This document shows, piece after piece, positions 55,740 through 64,000 of a stretch of 64,000 nucleotides of DNA. The stretch is from assembly GCA_037176885.1 (NCBI GenBank), contig JAWWNJ010000001.1, forward strand, positions 4,092,001 to 4,156,000, read 5' to 3'. Every line of letters begins with the position of its first letter. Within the stretch, counting starts at the first letter, position 1. The notes beneath the pieces were generated by a model. It was not told where the DNA came from. It was given only the letters and a program-made list of their open reading frames with translations, and made no database searches. Position numbers and translations under genes: made by a program. The stretch comes from Favolaschia claudopus (taxonomy: Eukaryota; Basidiomycota; Agaricomycetes; Agaricales; Mycenaceae).

Positions 55740-57456
55740 GGGCTAGGGCTTGGTTAGTCGAAGCCCAAGCCTTCGACCCACCCGGATTCCGCACCCTCCC
55801 TATTCCCTCGTAGCTGCCGCTGCGAATTTAACCAATACCCACTTACTCACTTCTTTATCTTGTTTCACGCGACCCACGGCCGATATGTTACGACAGTGCA
55901 GATTTCCTGGCCGTGGGCTGGGGATTCTTGAGGAATTCTTTATTGGTATTCTATTCAACGTACTGTGTACATGTTAGCAAAGCAAAGTGTTACTAGAGCA
56001 TCATCGTATTTTGCATGCGTATTTTCTCATTGGGTGTTGTCTGTTTGTGTCTTCTGTAGATAGTGGAAATATTCACTGGATGCACGCTGGCTCTCTCAAG
56101 ACCTCTTTTCGTTATGTGCGGCTGTCGTAGGAGGGCTGTGAGACAGATCATGAGCGAAAGTAGCAGCAAAGCTGGGTGCCGCGCGTCATGACGGAGGCGT
56201 GAGTTTATGGAACATCGGTAAAGAAAGAAATCTTTCTATGCATCGCAGAAACACAATCCAATAATACAAGCAGATCATCAAGGATGCAGAGACCGGCCTT
56301 TCTGTACTTGTACGCAGTGTTGCGGTTTCTAGCACCCAGCGGCGGCGGTGGAGGACGGTGGCTGTATTCAAGCTTTTAGACATGTCGTAAGGCGCGATGC
56401 GAGCCTCAGCCAGTAGAAATTCTCCCTCTACTAATATAGAGCGTCAACATGAGAATAGTTAAGCTTTGAGATTGCCAAATGGAGCAGGATTTGTGGCGAA
56501 GAGGTGAGCTCATTCGCAGCCCGAGAAGACGAGGTAAAGGTGCCCTCATTGTTCGTTCTGAGAGTTGAGCGCCGCAAACCCAGCTGATATTGTAGTTGTT
56601 CTAGATCTTCGGAGACGGTGCACGGCCAATAGTTGGAAGCAAGTGCATAGCCAGCTCCACGAGAGCATCATGATATACGTGTCGTGTGCGTGGAAGCCTG
56701 GAAGGGATGCGTGTCTAATTTCGCGCAAATGGTGCCGAGTGTTACGCCACGAGAGAAGAGCAGCGCGTAAGTTTCTCGGACGCAGAGAACTTGGAGGGTG
56801 AGAGGCTGTAAAGGATGGATTGCCATGCCATGGAAAAATCCAAAAGCTGGGACGCGAGTCCGTGCTCACAAATTTGAATCGCACTGTGTTGTTGGTTGAG
56901 ATAGTTTATTGCATCAGTATTGTACACGCCATGGCCATACACGCAAGGGATACGTAGGGAGATAGTCGTTCGCCTGGTTTGTGAATTAGTATTAGCTGCA
57001 GAAGAACGTGGTAAATGGCAAACCGATCCGCGCTGACATGAAGAATATTCCGAGAAATCTGAGTGGAGATTAGTCGGAATAGAGTCAAGTAGGTAGAGAA
57101 TTACCCAGTCTTGTTTCGGTCTATTAAGCTCGGGAACAGCGCACGAACATAGGTGGAAGTGCAAATGAGAAGAAGGATGACGAGCAAAAGAGACTGAAAA
57201 TTGAAGAGGGCGGACTAGTGTTTCTGTGTTGAGTGCTGAACGGGGGAAATGAGTTGCAGTTAGACTTGCCATGGAATATTTTTGAGATGGAAGAAGAGGA
57301 AGAGACGCGTCTGTCACGTCGTTGGGCGAAATGGCAGCGTGACCGTGACGACAAAATTAGGCTTGACCCGAGTCGGAGTGGAATTGACTGCGAAGGTAAG
57401 AGTGCATGTTCCACCACGACGCCAGCCCACTCCGGATCCCCACACAGTCCTTGTGA
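55740..57456. other. No gene recognised (1.7 kb)
   Basis: Contains the 3' region of the DPBB gene and the promoter of the tuberin gene. Minus-strand frames (56186-57317) have no conserved domains and no clear splice pattern. A small lineage-specific gene or ncRNA cannot be excluded. Confidence 0.45.
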
Positions 57457-60400
57457 ATGTTCCATGACCCAGACTCGCCCCGTTCTCGTCCAAGGGCGAA
57501 CACTTCCACCTTCTCAGCCTTTGGGCCATGGCGCAAGCAGAAACCAGACCAGGCAACCACCCCACCCGTACCAGCCGTCCCTACGCCCCCTCCATTGCAG
57601 CTGGAGGAGTTGATTCATGCGCTGACTCCCCCTGCTGTACCTAGCCTGGCTTATGCTCGTTCGCTCGCCACCGGCCTATCCACCCATTCCCCGATACCGC
57701 GGCATGCCGTTCTCAACCCCATTCTAAAGACGCTGTGTGCTGCAGAGGCTCCTGTGGCACTTCAATGCGCTGGTTTTGAGATTCTCTCTGCGTATTTTGA
57801 GAATCCTGAAGCCGTAGGTCTGGTTTCGTCCGACCGCATATCATACTTCTCCCTCTTCCTCGTTCCCGCCACCGCTTTCTGGGGGTCAGAAATCTGGGAG
57901 CCCCGATTCAAAGCCCTCCGTGCACTCACTCGGTCGGGCAAGGACACTGTTGGTATCGAGCTCCATGTTATAACGGTTCTAAAAACATGGATTTCGACTG
58001 CCTTCAATTCTATTGTCATGGATCTGGCTTTAGATCGACCCGAGCGGGCGGAACGGGAGCGTAGTGTCAATATGCTTGCGGAATTCCTGACCGCCACGGT
58101 CGGCAACGTGCAATTCATGGCCAGGCTACCAGAGGAAGAAATAGTCGGTGTCCTCCATTTCTATGCTAGTATGGTGGAGAAAGCAATGGATATCAGCTCC
58201 TTACGGCGTCCTTCTCTGTCGTCCCTTCCCTCCGAATTCACACCCAATGCGAGTCCTGTACGGTCGTACAGTCAAAGTCATCGCAGGCATCCTTCTTCCG
58301 TCTCCCTAACTTCGCCTGTATCCTCTCCACCTGTAACACCTGGAACGCCTGGAGCTGCCTCGAGACAACCCTCCGACATTGCCGTCACCGTGTATATCAA
58401 TCACCTCACTAACCAACTCAAGACCCTCTCTTCCACTTATCTCGACCTCATCCTCCCCTTCCTCTTCCGCGTGTTGGCTCACTGTGCATCGCCTCTGCCC
58501 CGTCTCACCGTCGCCACTCAACCCTCTCGCGCATCCACCTCCGAAATCAAAATCAACGAAACCCTTGCTTCACTATTATCCGGGCCCTACGCGACGACTT
58601 GTATGAACATCCTGAAACGCAATCTACATCCCTCATTGTATCTCCTTAGCTCGTCTGAAGATGAGAACGGGGAGGTGGCCTCCATCAACGAGAAGGTCGT
58701 CCACAGTGCCATCCACACAGCGTTCGGCGCTCAACGAACACTACGAAATTACATCCGCAGAGCTCTGTCAGCCAAATTGGCGCGCGCGTACATCTTGCGT
58801 CAGACTTCGGCTGGATACTCGCATTCCGGGGCACCTGCGCATATGGAGATTGAGCAGGCGTTAATGGAACGCGCTTGGCCCAGTACTGACTCGGGGATCG
58901 GGCAGAGTGGTTGGGAGGCTGAGCGGCTGGGTCGTTCGTTGAGTACCAGTGCTGAAGGTTGGGTCACTTTCTGCTATCCTGACGGACAAGAGATGGATCC
59001 CCAAGCACGAGACGGAGTGGAACGCATCCTTGAGGAGCTGGCAGGCACTCTGAAAGACGTGTTGCAGGAGGTCGATGCGAGGGATGAAGATAGCGCCTCT
59101 TTGACCCGAGAAGAAGCGGCCGCCGTTGGGCAGACGCTGTTCCATCTGGCGGAGTACATCCGGCCTCTGAGGTTCGGGTTTTCATCCTCTTTGATCTGCA
59201 TAAATCTAACGTTGAGCCTCAGGAATCCAGACGGATCTCCATTTGTACTGCCTCTATCACGTCCCACAGACGCTCCCACAAGCTTCCTCCGTACCCTGAC
59301 ATACATCCTCTCTCGCGATCATAGCCTGGAGTTGAAGCCACTGCTCTCACGCATCTTGCTTCAGGTTGCCCATCATTTAGCCGACACAGACACCGCGAAG
59401 CTTCCCCTGGTCATGGCTGATCAGAACGACCTCACGCCAATTTCTCCTGATTGGCTTGAGAATTGGGATATCATTCTCAAAAACCCGTCACTCGTCAGCC
59501 CTCAGAGACCGCTCACTCGCAAGGCTGTCATGGTTGCGCTCGAAGGCGTTCATGATAACATCCGGGACATGCCGTCGTACCGGAAACCACTTGCTCAGCT
59601 GGTCCTGGAGGCATGTCAGCGCTCGATCGACACGGATGGGGCGGGCGACGAGTGCGAAGTGATGTGGAAGATTTTGAGCGACGAGGTAGTGCTGCAAACG
59701 GTGGAGAGCAAAGGTGCCGACTCGGTTACTGAATACCTCGATCTGCTGGTCACTGCTGCTTCCCAAAGCGACGACTATGACGACGAGGACTTTGACACAG
59801 CTTCAATCACGACCGCGGGCACCCACTCACCAGCGCCTTATACTGGCCTTATCACTCCTTCAACTACAGCCACCCCCATTCTGTCGAGGATGCAGAGTGA
59901 ATTCCATACCAGCCATACCAGCCCAACAGGCAAGGAGAAGGAGAAGGACAGCAAAGACTCCGGTCTTCCGTTTGTCATGTCGTCAATCATTTCCTCGCTT
60001 ACATCTGGCGCTTCCTCTCGTTCTCAATCTATCCAACCTGTGACGCTGGACACTCCCCCGGAAGAAATCAGTCCTCCGACACCTCCTGAGCCTCGGGGTT
60101 TGACGGCCGATGTTGCTGCCGTATCTGCCCTTGTCCTCATTTTCACCCAGCTCACATTCACGCCCTATGCGTTGGAGTCCAGCAACCTCGAAGTATCAAT
60201 TCACGTCTTTCGTTCGCTCCTTAAACTTCTAGACGAGTCGAGGTCAGCCAGAATCCGACTCGCGATTCTTCAGTTCATGATGCGGCTGAGGTCGGATCGC
60301 GACCATCGTCTATACTTTGTTCAAGCGGAATACGACCCGCATGGACTAGTCGCGATGCTAGGAGCTCTCATTTACCGTGTCTCCTCGCCACCGCCCGACT

Positions 60401-63035
60401 CGCGACGGCCTTCGCAAACTGATCCCACTGATCTTGCATCGGATTTGCGCTCTGCCCGACCTCGGGTTCCTCATGAACGAGACGCCCGCCGTCCACGAGG
60501 GCGTGGTGCGGTTGCCGGTGGCTCAGGGACAAGTCGAAGCCGATCGCGACTCGTGGACGCCAGTCAGACTCCTACACCAAAGCCTAGGGATCCGCTGTGG
60601 ACTATCCCCGAGACTCTCCCGTTCGTCGTGGTCGATGCGGATACTCCCAGCGAAGGTCTTGCGCTATTCGACCCAGTCGACCCGCAGAATAAACTGATAC
60701 TACCGATCTCGTTGTATCTGAACGGGATCCTTGGTATCCTCGAGAAGGAACATAACTGGGAGGTTCTTTCCTACCTTCTCTGCCATCTGCCGAATCAACT
60801 ATCCAACAAGCACCTGTTCTGCGGACCGAACTCTCGCCTGGCTTGTTCGAAGCTTCTTACGGCACTTTGCAACGGGATGCTCAACGGTGGCTTGGGTTCC
60901 CATGTCGAGAGGTGGCCAACTGGACTGAAAGTGAGGGACGCTCATGGGCTGGCGTATCATACTCTATCTGTTCTAGTGGGGTACCAGCGGTGTTTCGATC
61001 TGGGGCAGCAACATAAGCTGGTGGAGGTTTTTGAAAACGGACTCGATGCGCAGCCGGCCACGGTTAAATGTTGCTTGCACGCACTATCTCTTGCCGCATT
61101 CGAACTCACGCCGTCTGTGACGAAGTTCATGTCCAGAATACTCCAGAAGCTCTCTCAGATCATGTCCAGCCCGGACATGGCCGTGCACATCCTTGGGTTC
61201 CTGTCTATCGTTGGCTCATTACGGCCTCTATACGCTAATTTCACGGAGGCTGACTTCAAGATGGTTTTTGGCGTGGCGCTGCAGTACCTTCAGCACCATA
61301 ACGCGAATCGGGACACGCCGACAGGATCTTGGGCTCTCTCGGAACATGTTCGAATCCTGGCTTACTCCACGGTCTACGTCTGGTTCCTCGCTCTCAAGCT
61401 TCCGGACCGCCACAAACACGTTTCTTACATAATCAGACAACTCATTCTCGCCAACGAGGAAGGGAAACCGGTGGACGGACCGACCGAGGTCTGTTTCGAC
61501 TGGCTGGAGCGCTATACGTATGCCAGTGCCGACCCGCGACCAGCAAATTCCCCCGTATCGGATATCGTGATGAATCCGACCGGACCGAGTTTGGCGGCGG
61601 AAGATGGTGTGGTTGAGAAGACTTGGGCTGTTGGGCACTCGATCATCACCATCCGGACGCTCAAACGGTTGGGGTGGTTTGAAGTTCTTTCTCGAGGACC
61701 GTCAGGCTATACCAAGATGCTGTGCCGACTCGAAAACGTCCCGATGGTTGGCTTGGGAGATGTAGATCCTGATGTTGTATCTCTTCCTGCGGCTTTGATC
61801 ATGGACCGTGAATGTTCTCGGCCTCGAGCTGTTCAAGATGAGATACCAGTTTCCGCCAGTGATCCTTCTGTAAGTTCTTTAATTTTTCGAACACTTTGCT
61901 TTGACTGACAATCTATTAGACACCTTCTCCCGACCAGTCTGAGTTAGCCGCGGCAGACTCCAATTCGGTGAGTGTGTCAGCGTCTTAGTAGGCTCATAAG
62001 CTTGACGCGTTAATGCAGGCAGAGAATGTCCGCGCTCTGTTGGCGCCGAGCGACTCTGACCCGGACATCCCGCCGCCTGACCCTCTCACTGGGTATGTCT
62101 GGAGCGGGACGGCTCCATCCCAAAGACGGAAGCAAGTCGAATTCGACCCGTCCTTCATTGCCCTTCAGGTGTCCCACCGTTACAATAGCTCCAAGAAACG
62201 TCACAAACTAATCAACTCACCCGGTCTCTCCAAATTCTTCAGTACCCTCGATCGCATACCAGTCATTGATACGCACAAAGTGGGGATCATGTATGTCGCT
62301 CCAGGGCAGACAACAGAGCAGGAGATTCTGAGCAATACTCATGGCTCGCCCGCCTATACCCGCTTTTTGGAGGGAATAGGGAGACTGATCAATTTGCGCG
62401 GTCAGGTTGACGTCTATGCCGGTGGATTAGATCCTGACGAAGACGGCGAGTATGCATACGCATGGTGGGACGATATCGGTCAGATTCTGTATCACACTGC
62501 GACAATGATGCCCTGCAACGCTCACGACCCACAATTCACGAACAAAAAACGCCACATCGGCAACGACTTCGTCCGCATCGTCTGGAACGACTCGGGAAAA
62601 CCATACCGATTTGACACGCTTAACACACAATTCCAATTTGTTAACATTGTCATCGAACCACACTCCCTCGGCGCTATCGCGGCGTTCTCTAACAATCTTC
62701 ACGAAAACGAATACTTCAAGCTCACTGTGCAACGTGCACCGGACATGCCTGATTTTGCCCCCGTTGGCCACTTCAAGCTGATATCGGCCAAAAATCTTCC
62801 GCTGTTGGTGCGTCAGCTCAGTCTGTTGGCTGATTGGTTTGCGTCGGTGTTCTCCCAGACGCAGCGGGACACAGAACGCCAGGAAATCACCACCAATTGG
62901 CACTCCCGTCTGCAGGCCATCCGTCGGTTCCTCAGTCAAATTGAGGCTTCCGCCGCTGCGGACTCGGAGCCGTCTGAATCGCAGCAAGGCATTATGGAGC
63001 TTGAGGCGTATCGCGATTTTACGACAGCTTTCTAA
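57457..63035 (+). CDS. TSC2: Tuberin (TSC2) with C-terminal Rheb/Rap GTPase-activating domain
   Basis: GTPase-activating subunit of the TSC complex that switches off Rheb and so restrains TORC1. Three exons, 57457-61869, 61920-61967 and 62019-63035, total 5478 nt, 1825 aa, similar to animal tuberin. The N-terminal part is a long HEAT/tuberin-type helical region (PVALQCAGFEILSAYFENPE, ADTPSEGLALFDP, LSYLLCHLPNQLSNKHLFCG, SVLVGYQRCFDLGQQHKLVE). It is broken by disordered Ser/Pro linkers, including a basic RS-like insert near nt 60400-60590. The C-terminal RapGAP domain has PVIDTHKVGIMYV, FLEGIGRLINLRGQ and KKRHIGNDFVRIVWNDSG. The Asn at about residue 1669 corresponds to the catalytic Asn thumb. 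The presence of TSC2 implies a Rheb-TOR circuit, as in fission yeast. Confidence 0.93.
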
Positions 63036-63298
63036 ACGTGGATCTCATACTGTTGTTGTTGTACCACATCTTGCATCTGTATTGTTATTTCCAAATGGAT
63101 TCGCATTCTTTGCATTGAACCCACTGTGAATGAGCTACGCTTGAGGTCTTCACTCTGAATGAGCTGCGCTTGAGATGATTCGATGAACTCGAATTTTCCA
63201 AAGAGTTGCTTAGTCAGCAAAGCAGCCTTCAGCTGTGACGGTGACGTCCACTGCGGGCGGCAACAACTCATACTCATAACCACCACCACCACCATCTA

Positions 63299-64000
63299 AT
63301 GGCTTCCCTTCTTGGCAGTTGGCTCTGGGGAACATCCCAGCTCGACGAGGCAATTGGTTAGCACACCCCACACGACACGCAACCAAGGTATCTGACCAAT
63401 CCCCACAGACAAGGCCACTTCCGAGTTGCTTCCCGCAGGCACAGAGGATATCGCGCTCAACTTGGAGATATGTGACCAAATTCGCTCGAAATCCGTTCCG
63501 GCCAAGGACGCGATGCGCGCTCTGAAGCGGCGACTCAATCACAAGAACCCGAATGTACAAAACTTGTCACTCGGGGTCGGTTAGCTCTTCGTGTCTTTGA
63601 GACAATTCTTTGACCGCGGTTGTAGCTCACGGATATCTGCATTAAGAATGGGGGCGATCTTTTTCTTGCTGAGGTGTCTTCGCGGGAGTTTATGGACAAC
63701 CTTGTTTCAATCCTCAAGATTCCGGTGCTGAACGTTGACGTCAAAAATAATATTTTGCGATTCATACAGAACTGGAGCATTGCGTTCGAAGGGAAGCCGT
63801 CTCTAAGCTATGTCGGACAGGTCTACAAGACGCTGCAATCCGAAGGTATACCCCTCCTACAGCATCTGTTCTTGGTCACTCAAATATAGTATAGGCTTCC
63901 GGTTCCCTCCAAAAGACCTTGCTGCGGCCAACTCGGCGATGGTCGACACGCAAATGGCTCCCGAATGGATAGACTCGGAGCTCTGCCTCAGATGTCGGGC
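63299..64000 (+). CDS. VPS27: ESCRT-0 subunit Vps27/Hrs, N-terminal part (cut by the window end)
   Basis: Sorts ubiquitinated membrane cargo into multivesicular bodies. Visible exons are 63299-63356, 63409-63575, 63626-63845 and 63895 to the end. The VHS domain covers about residues 10-145: [76 protein letters not shown] and [13 protein letters not shown]. Next comes [15 protein letters not shown] and the start of the FYVE zinc finger ([14 protein letters not shown]), where the window stops. This VHS-FYVE order is diagnostic of Vps27/Hrs. The gene is 263 bp downstream of TSC2 on the same strand. Confidence 0.9.

Noticed and set aside
60377..60697. Frameshift within the tuberin gene, suggested by a second open + frame
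   Set aside because: The main frame stays open across the region as a basic disordered linker and resumes the conserved tuberin sequence, so no frameshift is needed.

Overview
The window is nuclear DNA from a filamentous fungus, almost certainly a basidiomycete of the Agaricomycetes type. Protein genes are packed on both strands, most are cut by many GT-AG introns of about 45-60 nt, and the best-recognised products (Rpb1, GEN1/Yen1, tuberin, Vps27, Rrd2, Nup42) are eukaryotic and read as fungal. No rRNA, tRNA, CRISPR or viral gene was recognised. The genus cannot be fixed from the sequence alone.

Layout. 1-0.86 kb: a CTCAAG-rich dispersed repeat, a truncated reductase and a DUF4267 membrane protein. 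2.1-11.5 kb: the FG nucleoporin NUP42 and RPB1, both on +. 11.7-17 kb: an F-box-like gene (+), then a TMEM242-like protein and the Holliday-junction resolvase GEN1/YEN1 (both -). 17.1-25 kb: a secreted GH127/DUF1680 glycosidase gene (-) split by a 4.5-kb hAT-like transposon with an 8-bp target duplication. 25.8-27.1 kb: the PP2A activator RRD2. 27.4-28.9 kb: an inverted copy of the left-end repeat. 30-35.4 kb: a tandem pair of flavin monooxygenase genes. 36-41.2 kb: a compact block with a secreted alpha-amylase, an FMP46-like protein, prefoldin subunit 3, IND1 and DPM3. 41.2-49.4 kb: a very large TRANK1-like SF1 helicase. 50.1-50.5 kb: a minisatellite with C8G7 palindromes. 50.7-53.7 kb: an ABC transporter. 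54.6-55.7 kb: a GPI-anchored double-psi beta-barrel protein. 57.5-64 kb: tuberin (TSC2) and the start of VPS27.

The genes do not form a pathway cluster. Conserved housekeeping genes are interleaved with two repeat-rich accessory stretches (about 17-36 kb and 49.4-50.6 kb). The most unusual features are gene architecture: a start codon isolated on its own exon, a tandemly duplicated intron that creates a 21-nt exon, introns placed repeatedly within the Rpb1 CTD (including a 12-nt exon), a GC-AG intron, a datable transposon disruption, and IND1/DPM3/helicase genes separated by only 53 and 4 bp.
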